From NCBI RefSeq assembly GCF_900167375.1, contig NZ_FUWY01000003.1, forward strand, positions 186,001-250,000: a DNA stretch of 64,000 bases, written 5' to 3'. Position 1 is the stretch's first letter. Each line of letters starts with the position of its first letter. Of the stretch, positions 1 through 8,206 are shown piece by piece. The DNA comes from Anaerorhabdus furcosa. Its GTDB lineage: Bacteria; Bacillota_I; Bacilli_A; Erysipelotrichales; Erysipelotrichaceae. Both the position numbers and the translations under genes were made by a program. The notes below the pieces were generated by a model. It ran no database searches. It was not told the origin of the DNA and saw nothing but the letters and a program-made list of their open reading frames with translations.

Positions 1-162
1 CTCTTTATCTAACTTGATTAATGTTGGTTTCCATAAAGATAGTTCTCTTGCCTCTTGAATACATTCTTCTACTGTTTCTATTGTATTTCTTTGATCATCT
101 TTTACATGTAAATCTAAAACATCTTCAAGACAATTAAATGCATTTTCAAATTCTATCAACAT
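1..162 (-). CDS. Hypothetical protein, N-terminal part only
   Basis: Open frame of 54 codons running off the left edge of the window; its C-terminus is not visible. The start at 162 is preferred over an in-frame ATG at 171 because an AAAGGATGA ribosome site ends a few bases before the second ATG, while the first ATG overlaps it. The visible protein begins MLIEFENAFNCLED and is acidic and helical-looking, with no recognisable motif. It lies downstream of trxB but behind the trxB terminator, so it is probably a separate unit. Function unknown. Confidence 0.55.
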   Translation of the reverse strand, partial: MLIEFENAFNCLEDVLDLHVKDDQRNTIETVEECIQEARELSLWKPTLIKLDKE

Positions 163-227
163 ATATTTCATCCTTTAGCCGTAGTTATCAATATAGTACA
201 ACTTTTGAATCTTTTATTCTACACCCG

Positions 228-257
228 TTGTCTAAGTGGTCATTTTATTGTCTAAGT
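228..257. repeat. Tandem 10-bp repeat, possible insertion-sequence end debris
   Basis: TTGTCTAAGT occurs at 228-237 and again at 248-257, exactly 20 bases apart, in the gap between trxB and the partial left-hand gene. Repeated terminal motifs of this general kind are known at the ends of IS21-family elements, but no transposase is present here, so this is at most a relic or solo end. It could equally be a two-site operator. Confidence 0.35.
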
Positions 258-267
258 CGCATAAGAA

Positions 268-287
268 AAACTACTCGAAAGTAGTTT
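268..287 (-). terminator. Intrinsic terminator of trxB
   Basis: Read on the minus strand: AAACTACT, loop TTCG, AGTAGTTT, then TTCTTAT. An 8-bp perfect stem that overlaps the last bases of trxB. Confidence 0.85.
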
Positions 288-1203
288 AACCTTTAATATA
301 ATGGAATGCACTTTGAGCAGCTACCGCACCATCTCCACAAGCAGTAATTACTTGACGAAGTACTTTACTAATGCAATCTCCTGCCGCAAAAATACCTTTA
401 ACACTTGTTTCCATATTTTCATCCACAAGGATATAACCTTGCTTATCCATAATTCCCAAATCTTTAGCGAATTCAGTATTTGGATCTGCACCAATATAAG
501 GGAATACAGCTTTTGTTTCCACAGTCATTCTTTCTTTAGTATCAACATCCTCAAGAACGATTGCTCCAACTTTTCCATCTTGTTCAATGATTTCAACTGG
601 AATGTGTTTTTTAATAAGATTAATTTTTGACTCTTGTTCAATCTTCGATTGAATGATTGGTTCCGCTCTAAATACATCGCGGCGAATAACAATATTTACT
701 TGTGATGCAAATTGAGTTAAATAAAGTGATTCTTCCAATGCTGAATTTCCTCCACCAATGACTGTAACTACTTTATCTCTAAAGAAGGCTCCATCACAAA
801 CTGCACAATAAGAAACCCCTTTACCTGTTAACTTATCTTCATTAGGTATATTTAGTAAACGCTCTTTTGTACCTGTTGCAATAATAATTGCGTGCGCTGT
901 ATATTCAGTTCCATCTGCCGCAATTATTTTTTTGACCTCTCCGTCTTCAATTTTAGCTATATCGCCATACAAATACTCAGCACCAAAATGAGTTGAATGT
1001 TCAAACATCTGATACGCTAAGTCTGCACCATTCATTTCTTTAATACTTGGATAGTTTTGAATTTCAAATGTTTTAATTAGTTTTCCACCTGGTGCTTCTT
1101 TTTCTAACATCGCTACTTTAAGTCCTGCGCGACTTGCATAAATAGCTGCAGTCATCCCAGCTGGTCCACCACCGATTATTACTACATCATATTGTACGTC
1201 CAT
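286..1203 (-). CDS. trxB: Thioredoxin reductase (NADPH)
   Basis: Flavoprotein of 305 residues that transfers electrons from NADPH through FAD to thioredoxin in the cytosol. Visible motifs in order: FAD-binding GGGPAG at residues 11-16, the redox-active CAVC at 133-136, NADPH-binding GGGNSA at 150-155, and the C-terminal FAAGDC FAD contact at 272-277. Length is normal for the low-molecular-weight bacterial enzyme. It is the last gene of the uvrA-hprK-lgt/ppaX-trxB unit and its start lies 22 bases inside the preceding fusion gene, which implies translational coupling. CAVC instead of CATC is ordinary for Bacillota. Confidence 0.96.
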   Translation of the reverse strand: MDVQYDVVIIGGGPAGMTAAIYASRAGLKVAMLEKEAPGGKLIKTFEIQNYPSIKEMNGADLAYQMFEHSTHFGAEYLYGDIAKIEDGEVKKIIAADGTEYTAHAIIIATGTKERLLNIPNEDKLTGKGVSYCAVCDGAFFRDKVVTVIGGGNSALEESLYLTQFASQVNIVIRRDVFRAEPIIQSKIEQESKINLIKKHIPVEIIEQDGKVGAIVLEDVDTKERMTVETKAVFPYIGADPNTEFAKDLGIMDKQGYILVDENMETSVKGIFAAGDCISKVLRQVITACGDGAVAAQSAFHYIKG

Positions 1204-2648
1204 GGATGATCCTCCTTCACTATTTCTTTAATATCTTTTAAATCATGAATAATTACATTTGGTTTTGCATCTTTAAGAGCTTGAATACGATCCTCATTAA
1301 ATATATAACCAATTGAGTACACACCTGCATTGTGAGCAGCAACAATATCTGTTGCACTATCGCCAACATAAATGCATGAATCATGACCCTCGTTGAGCAT
1401 TTGACAAGCCTTGAAGATTCCTTCTGGATTAGGTTTGCCATGTTGCACATCATTTTGACCCACTATAACATCCACATATTGTGTTAAATTAAACAAATCT
1501 AAACCTAATTTAACACCATCATTAAATTTTGTAGATACGATACCTATTTTATATCCTTCTTCCTTTAATGATTTAAGTAAGTCTTCTGCATTCTCCATTG
1601 GTTTAACAAACTCAGGGTGAATTTTAAAATTGTATTCTCGATATTCATTAATTAATTCATCAACGTTTTTATCTGGAAAATATTTTGGGAACATCTTCGC
1701 GAGCGGAGGTCCTAACACTTCCAATTGTTTTTCTTTATCAAACTCATCTGCAGTACGATATTTTTCAAACAGATGACGATATGTTTCTAGTATTGCAGGT
1801 TCTGTATCCAGTAAAGTACCATCCAAATCAAATAACATTAATGGTTTTGACTCTTTCATAAATTTCCTAAATAAACCTAAATAACCAAGGACTCCTACAA
1901 AAATGAAAACTACCGATATAAGTTGTGCCATACGAATTGGTCCAAACATTAAACTATCTGTTCTCATTCCCTCTACAATGAAACGACTCCATCCATACCA
2001 CACAAGATAGAAGTAAACACCATCTCCACGTTTCATAAAATGATATTTTTCGTTTAGTTTCTTAATCACAAAATAAATTAATACAAAACCTAATAAGTTA
2101 AGCACACTCTCATACAAGAAAGTCGGTGCATAGTATTGTCCACCAATAAACATATTGTTTTTAATGAACTCTGGAAAGTGATTGAAGTAGGCTTCAGTAA
2201 CAGGTGCACCATGTGCTTCTTGATTAATGAAATTACCCCAACGACCAATTGCTTGTGCAATCAACATGTTTGGCACAATACAATCTGCAAGTCTCATAAA
2301 GTTAAATTTGTGTTTGTTTGCATAATATAAACCATATAATGCACCCGCAAACAGGCCACCTTGAATCGCTAGTCCTCCATTATATATTTGGAAAATTCGA
2401 ATTGGATCTTGTAGGTAATAGCTTATATCAAAAAATAAGCAATACCATAATCTTGCACCTACAATACCCCATAAGAAACAACCAATCGCAAGGTCTTCTG
2501 CAACCTCGATGTTGTAACCACACTTCTTCATCTCTCTTAAACTAAATAGGAAAGTTACTCCTACTCCAGTAATCATCAATACGGCATACCATTTAATCCC
2601 AATATTACCGAATTGGACCAATGTCTGTGCATCTGGAAAAAATGTCAT
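1182..2648 (-). CDS. lgt: Fused prolipoprotein diacylglyceryl transferase and PpaX/Gph-type HAD phosphatase
   Basis: A single uninterrupted frame of 488 residues carries two enzymes. Residues 1 to about 262 are Lgt, a multi-spanning membrane enzyme that moves diacylglycerol from phosphatidylglycerol to the lipobox cysteine of prolipoproteins; GGLAIQGG (91-98) and the family signature GRWGNFINQE (135-144) are clear. Residues about 268-485 are a soluble HAD hydrolase with FDLDGTLLDT (nucleophile D274, acid D276), a motif II serine in IVSTKF, a motif III lysine in GKPNPEG and the acidic motif IV in YVGDSATD. This domain resembles the pyrophosphatase PpaX. In Bacillus lgt and ppaX are separate genes of the same hprK operon, so this looks like a fusion of neighbours. 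The start overlaps the hprK stop as ATGA. The HAD domain would face the cytosol. Confidence 0.9.
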   Translation of the reverse strand: MTFFPDAQTLVQFGNIGIKWYAVLMITGVGVTFLFSLREMKKCGYNIEVAEDLAIGCFLWGIVGARLWYCLFFDISYYLQDPIRIFQIYNGGLAIQGGLFAGALYGLYYANKHKFNFMRLADCIVPNMLIAQAIGRWGNFINQEAHGAPVTEAYFNHFPEFIKNNMFIGGQYYAPTFLYESVLNLLGFVLIYFVIKKLNEKYHFMKRGDGVYFYLVWYGWSRFIVEGMRTDSLMFGPIRMAQLISVVFIFVGVLGYLGLFRKFMKESKPLMLFDLDGTLLDTEPAILETYRHLFEKYRTADEFDKEKQLEVLGPPLAKMFPKYFPDKNVDELINEYREYNFKIHPEFVKPMENAEDLLKSLKEEGYKIGIVSTKFNDGVKLGLDLFNLTQYVDVIVGQNDVQHGKPNPEGIFKACQMLNEGHDSCIYVGDSATDIVAAHNAGVYSIGYIFNEDRIQALKDAKPNVIIHDLKDIKEIVKEDHPWTYNMM

Positions 2649-3613
2649 TCTGATTGAGCTCCTTTATTTGCGTTATTTTGTTGTTCTATATAGCGTAGAA
2701 CTCTTTCTTCAAATTCTTTTGCACTATTGAATCCACCTTCTTTTAATTGGAAGTTAGTTACTGCAGATTCAACAAGGACTGCCATACTTCTTCCCTCTTT
2801 TACTGGAAGTATAATTGTAGGTATATTGATATCAAGAATATTTGTATACTTATCCTCTTCAATTCCTACACGAGCATAATCCATTTTATCATCATATTTT
2901 TCAAGTTTGATAACAACATCAATGTTGTCTTTAGCAAGCAGTGAACTTGCCCCAAACATTTTCGCAACATCAATAATCCCAATACCACGGATTTCAAGCA
3001 TTCCTTGAAGTAGTTCTGGACTATGTCCAATTAGGTTGTTATGAACTTTTGATACATCAACACGGTCATCCGCCACAAGGACATGTCCTCTACGTATTAA
3101 CTCAAGCGCAATTTCACTCTTCCCCATGCCACTCTCACCAGTGATGAGCACACCCTTACCAAAGACACTGATAAGAACTCCATGCAAACTATCACTTGGT
3201 GCAAGTCTTTCATCCAAGAAACTTACTAAATCAACCATCAAACGATAACTTGGTAAATCTGATTTAAAGATCGGGAAATTCATTTCATCTGCTACTTCAA
3301 TTAATGCTAAAGGTACTTCCCTATTTCTTGAGAAAACTATCATTGGTGTATATGCATCTGTAATTATTTTAAAACGTTCATATTGCGTCGCTTTATCCAA
3401 TGTCTCAATATAAGCTAATTCTTTATCTCCAATAATTACAATACGGCGAGTTTCATTTTCTTTGAAAAATCCCGCTAGTTCAAGACCTGGACGATTCAGA
3501 TCTGGTACAATAACCCAACGATTTAAAGATTCTTCATTTCCCGTAACTTGTTCAAATTTAAAATAATCAACAAGTTCTCGTATCATTACCTTTCCTTCTA
3601 ATTCCTCCATCAT
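2645..3613 (-). CDS. hprK: HPr kinase/phosphorylase
   Basis: Bifunctional enzyme that phosphorylates or dephosphorylates Ser46 of HPr and thereby controls carbon catabolite repression and PTS activity. The C-terminal kinase domain shows the P-loop GESGMGKS and the HprK signature LEIRGIGIIDVAKMFG; the N-terminal half contains the typical PDLNRPGLELAGFF stretch. Two starts are possible: 3613 (1 base after uvrA) and 3586. The second (MIRELVDYFKFE) aligns with family N-termini and has AGAAGG seven bases upstream, giving 313 residues; the first also has an AAAGG site. Neighbours uvrA, lgt/ppaX and trxB are typical for Bacillota. Confidence 0.95.
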   Translation of the reverse strand: MMEELEGKVMIRELVDYFKFEQVTGNEESLNRWVIVPDLNRPGLELAGFFKENETRRIVIIGDKELAYIETLDKATQYERFKIITDAYTPMIVFSRNREVPLALIEVADEMNFPIFKSDLPSYRLMVDLVSFLDERLAPSDSLHGVLISVFGKGVLITGESGMGKSEIALELIRRGHVLVADDRVDVSKVHNNLIGHSPELLQGMLEIRGIGIIDVAKMFGASSLLAKDNIDVVIKLEKYDDKMDYARVGIEEDKYTNILDINIPTIILPVKEGRSMAVLVESAVTNFQLKEGGFNSAKEFEERVLRYIEQQNNANKGAQSE

Positions 3614-3614
3614 C

Positions 3615-6440
3615 TCATCCTTTCTGTAATACTTTCTTCAAGTATTGACCTGTATAACTTTCTTTGACTTTACTTACTGCCTCAGGTGTTCCAGTCGCAA
3701 CAATCGTTCCTCCACCATCGCCACCTTCAGGTCCTAAATCAATCAAGTAATCAGCACATTTAATCACATCTAAATTATGTTCAATGATTAATACTGTATC
3801 TCCATTATCCACTATTCTTTCAAGTACTGACAATAGTTTTTTTACATCATGACTATGCAATCCTGTTGTTGGCTCATCTAGGATAAATACAGTTTTTCCT
3901 GTTGCTTTCTTTTGAAGTTCACTCGCAAGTTTTACCCGTTGAGCCTCTCCCCCAGACAATGTTGTGCTTGATTGACCCAGTTTAATATAATCTAATCCAA
4001 CATCGTGTAAAGTTTGTAGTTTATCTTTGATTTTATGAATGTTATTAAAGAAGAGAATTGAATCTTCAATTGTCATATCAAGAACATCATAAATATTCTT
4101 TCCTTTATATGTAACTTGAAGCGTTTCTTCATTGTATCGCTTACCTTTACATTCTTCACAAGGAACATAAACATCTGGCAAGAAATTCATGGAAATTCTT
4201 CGAACACCATCACCTTGACAAGCTTCACAACGTCCACCCTTAACATTAAATGAGAAACGTCCTTTATCATAACCTCTTAATTTAGCTTCTGGTGTCATCG
4301 CAAATAAATCACGAATATCATCAAATACGCCTGTATAAGTAACTGGATTAGATCTTGGTGTTCTACCAATTGGATCTTGCCCAATTTCAATAACTTTATC
4401 TAGTTGATCCAATCCTTTTATTTCTTTATGCTTACCTGGTTTAATTCGAACCCTACCTAAAGAATGTTGAACTGCTTTGCATAGAATTTCATTTACAAGT
4501 GTACTTTTTCCACTACCACTAACACCTGTTACAACAGTCATTGTACCTAGTGGAATTTTAACTGAAATATTCTTTAAGTTATTTTCACTCGCTTTAATAA
4601 TTTCTAAAAAGTTTCCATTTCCTTTGCGTCTTTTCTTAGGCACTTCAACTTTCATAGTACCTGCAAGATATTGACCCGTAATTGATTTTTCATTGTGCAT
4701 TACTTCCTCTGGTGTTCCTACCGCAATAACTTCCCCGCCATGAACCCCTGCACCTGGTCCAATATCGATAATATAATCACTTTCCATCATGGTTTCTTCA
4801 TCATGTTCAACGACAATTAATGAGTTTCCCAAATCTCTCATATTCTTTAATGTTTGAATTAATTTCGCATTATCCCGTTGATGTAATCCAATAGATGGTT
4901 CATCTAAAACATAAAGTACTCCTGTTAATCTTGAACCGATTTGTGTTGCTAAACGAATACGTTGAGCCTCACCACCACTTAATGTTCCCGCAAGACGATC
5001 TAGTGTTAAATATTCTAACCCTACATCCAATAAGAAAGTTAATCTATTTTTTATTTCCTTCAAGACTAAGTCAGCAATCTTCATTTGTGTTTTGTTTAGT
5101 TTTACATTCGTGATCCAATCAAGTCCTTGTTTCACACTCATTTCTGTAAACTCTACAATATTCTTATCACCAACACGAACACTCAAAGCCATTTCATTTA
5201 GTCTTCTACCTTTACATGTTGGACAAGTACTTTCCATCATAAAACTTTGGTACCATTCTTTTGACATGGTTGACGTTGTTTCTACAAAACGACGTTCAAT
5301 CAATGTTTTTACACCTTCAATATAATCATTACGTGAATAACGATTTCCACTACTTGTTTTTATTGAATATTCGATTGGTTGATCAGAACCATACAAGATA
5401 ACTTCTAACTGTTTCTTTGTTAATTTCTCAATTGGTTTATCTAAATCAATCTTATAAAATTTACATAAGATTGCGAATGTTTGCCATTCGATATTTGTAG
5501 AATCCACGATATTCTTATAATAAACAATACCACCTTTACGAATTGATTTACTCTTATCTGGAATCAAATAATCTACATCAACTTCTTGCGTAATTCCTAG
5601 CCCCTTACATGTATCACATGCTCCAAGAGGTGCATTGAACGAGAATAGTCGAGGCTCTAAATGTGGTACTGAGAATCCACAAATATTACATGCGTAGTTG
5701 CTCGAAAATAACAATTCATCTTCTGGTGTCTTTACGATAACTGTGCCATCAGATTGTTTTAATGCATTCTCTAATGAATCATGTAGTCTTGATCTAGAAT
5801 CATCACTTTTCACAATACGATCCACTACAATTTCAATGGTATGCTTCTTATTTTTTTCAAGGATAATTTCTTCCTCTAATAACTTAACTTCACCATCTAC
5901 ACGTACTCTTACATATCCATCTTTTTGTAGTTTTACAAACAAATCTTTGTGAGTACCCTTTTGCTCTTTAATTACAGGTGATAAAATTTCTAATCGAGTT
6001 TTATCTGGTATTTCCATAATACGATCTACCATTTGGGTAATTGTTTGTGATGTAATGGGTTCATTGTGTATTGGACAATATGGAATACCTACTCGTGCAT
6101 ACAAAAGACGCAAGTAATCATAAATCTCCGTTACTGTTCCTACAGTTGAACGTGGGTTATTGCTTGTTGTTTTTTGATCGATAGAAATCGATGGTGATAA
6201 TCCTTCAATTAATTCAACATCTGGTTTTTCTACACCACCTAAAAATTGACGAGCATATGCGCTTAAAGATTCTACATATCTTCGTTGTCCTTCTGCATAA
6301 ATTGTATCAAATGCCAAAGATGTCTTTCCAGAACCTGATAACCCTGTCATGATAACAAGTTGATTACGTGGAATCTCCAAATCTATGTTTTTTAGATTGT
6401 TTTCTTTTGCACCTTTAATTACTATTTTATTTTGTTCCAT
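3615..6440 (-). CDS. uvrA: Excinuclease ABC subunit A
   Basis: Damage-recognition ATPase of nucleotide excision repair, about 941 residues. It shows two complete ABC modules: Walker A GLSGSGKTS near the N-terminus and GVSGSGKST in the second half, each followed by an LSGGEAQR signature. Two zinc modules are visible, CNIC...CDTC in the first half and CEAC...CEEC in the second. The ATG at 6440 is chosen over an in-frame GTG at 6449 because AGGTGA sits six bases before it. It opens the uvrA-hprK-lgt/ppaX-trxB unit. The partner gene uvrB, often directly upstream of uvrA in Bacillota, is not in the window. Confidence 0.96.
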   Translation of the reverse strand: MEQNKIVIKGAKENNLKNIDLEIPRNQLVIMTGLSGSGKTSLAFDTIYAEGQRRYVESLSAYARQFLGGVEKPDVELIEGLSPSISIDQKTTSNNPRSTVGTVTEIYDYLRLLYARVGIPYCPIHNEPITSQTITQMVDRIMEIPDKTRLEILSPVIKEQKGTHKDLFVKLQKDGYVRVRVDGEVKLLEEEIILEKNKKHTIEIVVDRIVKSDDSRSRLHDSLENALKQSDGTVIVKTPEDELLFSSNYACNICGFSVPHLEPRLFSFNAPLGACDTCKGLGITQEVDVDYLIPDKSKSIRKGGIVYYKNIVDSTNIEWQTFAILCKFYKIDLDKPIEKLTKKQLEVILYGSDQPIEYSIKTSSGNRYSRNDYIEGVKTLIERRFVETTSTMSKEWYQSFMMESTCPTCKGRRLNEMALSVRVGDKNIVEFTEMSVKQGLDWITNVKLNKTQMKIADLVLKEIKNRLTFLLDVGLEYLTLDRLAGTLSGGEAQRIRLATQIGSRLTGVLYVLDEPSIGLHQRDNAKLIQTLKNMRDLGNSLIVVEHDEETMMESDYIIDIGPGAGVHGGEVIAVGTPEEVMHNEKSITGQYLAGTMKVEVPKKRRKGNGNFLEIIKASENNLKNISVKIPLGTMTVVTGVSGSGKSTLVNEILCKAVQHSLGRVRIKPGKHKEIKGLDQLDKVIEIGQDPIGRTPRSNPVTYTGVFDDIRDLFAMTPEAKLRGYDKGRFSFNVKGGRCEACQGDGVRRISMNFLPDVYVPCEECKGKRYNEETLQVTYKGKNIYDVLDMTIEDSILFFNNIHKIKDKLQTLHDVGLDYIKLGQSSTTLSGGEAQRVKLASELQKKATGKTVFILDEPTTGLHSHDVKKLLSVLERIVDNGDTVLIIEHNLDVIKCADYLIDLGPEGGDGGGTIVATGTPEAVSKVKESYTGQYLKKVLQKG

Positions 6441-6463
6441 TTTCTTCACCTAATTCCTGTTCT

Positions 6464-6492
6464 ATTATACCCTCTTGTCGCTATTTCCACAA
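6464..6492 (-). promoter_or_regulatory. Promoter of the uvrA operon
   Basis: Minus strand TTGTGG at 6492-6487, 17-base spacer, consensus TATAAT at 6469-6464, about 24 bases before the uvrA start. No Gram-positive LexA box (CGAAC-N4-GTTCG type) was seen here. Confidence 0.6.
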
Positions 6493-6583
6493 TTGAAAGG
6501 ACCATAGCCACTTCTCATTTAACCTTGTTAAGTATAGCATATTTTTAGAATTACTTGAAGAATTTTCAAGTCTTTTATCAACA

Positions 6584-6612
6584 TTTTTTCATTCTTAGGA
6601 CTATGTTATAAT
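6584..6612 (+). promoter_or_regulatory. Extended -10 promoter of yigZ
   Basis: TG-T-TATAAT (6604-6612) is an extended -10 element 23 bases before the yigZ start; the -35 position is only a T-run. A palindrome ACTTGAA-GAATT-TTCAAGT at 6553-6571 lies just upstream. Confidence 0.55.
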
Positions 6613-6635
6613 CATGATGAATGAAAGAGGTTATT

Positions 6636-7250
6636 ATGCGACTAAAAGATGAGTTCTCACATACAATAGTGATTGAAAAATCTGAGTTTATTTGTTATTT
6701 AAAGAAGACATTTAATGAGCCTGAAGCTCGTGAATTCATTGAATCCATTCGTAAAAAACATCGTGATGCCACTCATCGTTGCACTGCTTTTATTTGTGGT
6801 GAAGCAAATGAAGTACAACGTTCTAACGATGATGGCGAACCAAGTGGAACCGCAGGCGCTCCCATGCTAGATGCCTTAAAAAAAAGCGATATTACTAACT
6901 GTACCGCTTGTGTTGTTCGCTACTTTGGCGGTATTAAACTAGGTGCTGGCGGATTAATTCGCGCTTATTCAAAGAGTGTATCTGAAGCACTGCATTTAGC
7001 CCCAAAGGTAAAAACTGCCAAAGTTCAGCTCTATAAATTAACATTCCCTTATGATCTAATTGGAAAGCTTGATTTCTTTTTGAAAGATCAATGTGATATC
7101 TTAACAAAAGAGTATGATGTGGATGTCATTTATACCCTACAAACAGAAAACTTTAGTTTTAAAAAGGAACTCATTGAATTCACTAGCGGCAAAATTCCTT
7201 GTGAATTTATTGAAGAAAAGATGATAGAAAAAGAAATAACGGGGGACTAA
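6636..7250 (+). CDS. YigZ/IMPACT family protein (UPF0029)
   Basis: 204-residue cytosolic protein of the YigZ/IMPACT family. The N-terminal domain carries the family hallmarks RDATHRCTAF, NDDGEPSGTAG and the glycine-rich VVRYFGGIKLGAGGL; the C-terminal part is the DUF1949-like domain. Eukaryotic IMPACT modulates Gcn2; the bacterial role is unsettled, with nucleic acid or ribosome binding suggested. The start at 6636 is chosen because GAAAGAGG ends five bases before it, inside the longer frame that begins at 6621. It stands alone and converges on the unknown gene at 7260 with a shared terminator. Confidence 0.9.
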   Translation: MRLKDEFSHTIVIEKSEFICYLKKTFNEPEAREFIESIRKKHRDATHRCTAFICGEANEVQRSNDDGEPSGTAGAPMLDALKKSDITNCTACVVRYFGGIKLGAGGLIRAYSKSVSEALHLAPKVKTAKVQLYKLTFPYDLIGKLDFFLKDQCDILTKEYDVDVIYTLQTENFSFKKELIEFTSGKIPCEFIEEKMIEKEITGD

Positions 7251-7264
7251 TGTCTCCCGTTATT
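7235..7264. terminator. Bidirectional terminator between yigZ and the 7260 gene
   Basis: AATAACGGGGGAC, loop TAAT, GTCTCCCGTTATT: a 13-position stem with one G-T wobble, T-rich on both sides. It covers both stop codons. Confidence 0.85.
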
Positions 7265-8099
7265 CTTCTGTTGTTTCTTTGTCTGTAGGTAAGTTGTCAC
7301 CTGCACAACGCCATAATTCGCTGTATGCAATAAATGGTATCGCTTTGCTATTTTCACGAGCTTGTGCTCTTTGCTTTTTCACATCACCTTGATAGCGTGA
7401 TTGTAAAATAGCTTTGTTTACCATGTATTGTACATACACGAGTTTCTTTAGTAAGAACCAAGCACCTACTGATTCTCTAATCATTGGTGTCTTATCTTCT
7501 AAAGGACGAATCATTTCAAATGCATTATCTTTAACTTCCGCTGCAATACTCATTGCATCAGCTTTTAGGCTTTCATATGAAGTATATTTATCTTGATCGA
7601 CTTTCTTTTGAAGAACTCCTGCAGGTTTAGTGAATGCTTCATTAAATATTTGCATCGTCTTCTCAATATCTTTTGAATCCATTGTTACAATATTGTTTTT
7701 GTAAGCTTCAAAAATACTAGTTGGTTCTGTTAAGCAAAAATACAATGATTTCGCAAACAAATAACTAGCACGTTTATTACGCGTTAGTAAAAACAATCTT
7801 TCTTCGTCATCTTGATTTAAATAAACTAAAAATGGACAAACCAAAGCTTTTCCTTCTAATTTAAATGCATCTTTATATCCAATGATTTGGTTTGATACTA
7901 CTTCTTTGTTGATAGCGAATCTAAGTCCGACACAAACTCGAGCATTTGGATATTGTTGTAATACTTGTTGGAATAATACTTGGAGGTGTTCTTCATGGTT
8001 ATCTAATAAATGAAGATAGTCTTCCAAGTAGCCGTTGAACAAACAGTCATCTCCATTTTTTCGAGCATCATTGAAGGTTGTAAGAATGTCTAAAATCAC
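7260..8099 (-). CDS. Hypothetical protein, 279 residues
   Basis: Not recognised. The protein is soluble, with no signal peptide and no convincing membrane helix. It begins MILDILTTFNDARKNGDDC and is rich in helix-forming residues; the C-terminal third contains a basic helical stretch (QSRYQGDVKKQRAQAREN) and ends with a very acidic DKETTEE tail. The start is GTG at 8099, with GGAGGG six bases upstream; the nearby ATG reads into a stop after two codons. It is transcribed alone, between the convergent yigZ and the divergent addB. The good ribosome site, terminator and consistent codon use argue for a real gene. Confidence 0.8.
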   Translation of the reverse strand: MILDILTTFNDARKNGDDCLFNGYLEDYLHLLDNHEEHLQVLFQQVLQQYPNARVCVGLRFAINKEVVSNQIIGYKDAFKLEGKALVCPFLVYLNQDDEERLFLLTRNKRASYLFAKSLYFCLTEPTSIFEAYKNNIVTMDSKDIEKTMQIFNEAFTKPAGVLQKKVDQDKYTSYESLKADAMSIAAEVKDNAFEMIRPLEDKTPMIRESVGAWFLLKKLVYVQYMVNKAILQSRYQGDVKKQRAQARENSKAIPFIAYSELWRCAGDNLPTDKETTEE

Positions 8100-8206
8100 T
8101 TCATTCCCTCCTGTTAACTTATTTAGTTATGCTATCATTATAACTTATTTTTTCTATTAATGACAACCATGTTTAAGAATGTGTTAAAATAAATTTGGTG
8201 ATACTT

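Noticed and set aside
796-807. CAVC rather than CATC in thioredoxin reductase
   Set aside because: This variant is usual in Bacillota, including Bacillus, so it is not remarkable.
4440-4455. TTCGAACCC resembling a tRNA T-loop
   Set aside because: It lies inside the uvrA coding sequence and no cloverleaf can be drawn around it.
6553-6571. ACTTGAA-GAATT-TTCAAGT hairpin as a terminator
   Set aside because: No plus-strand gene precedes it and the minus side lacks a T run; it could be an operator for yigZ or chance, with too little support to list as a feature.
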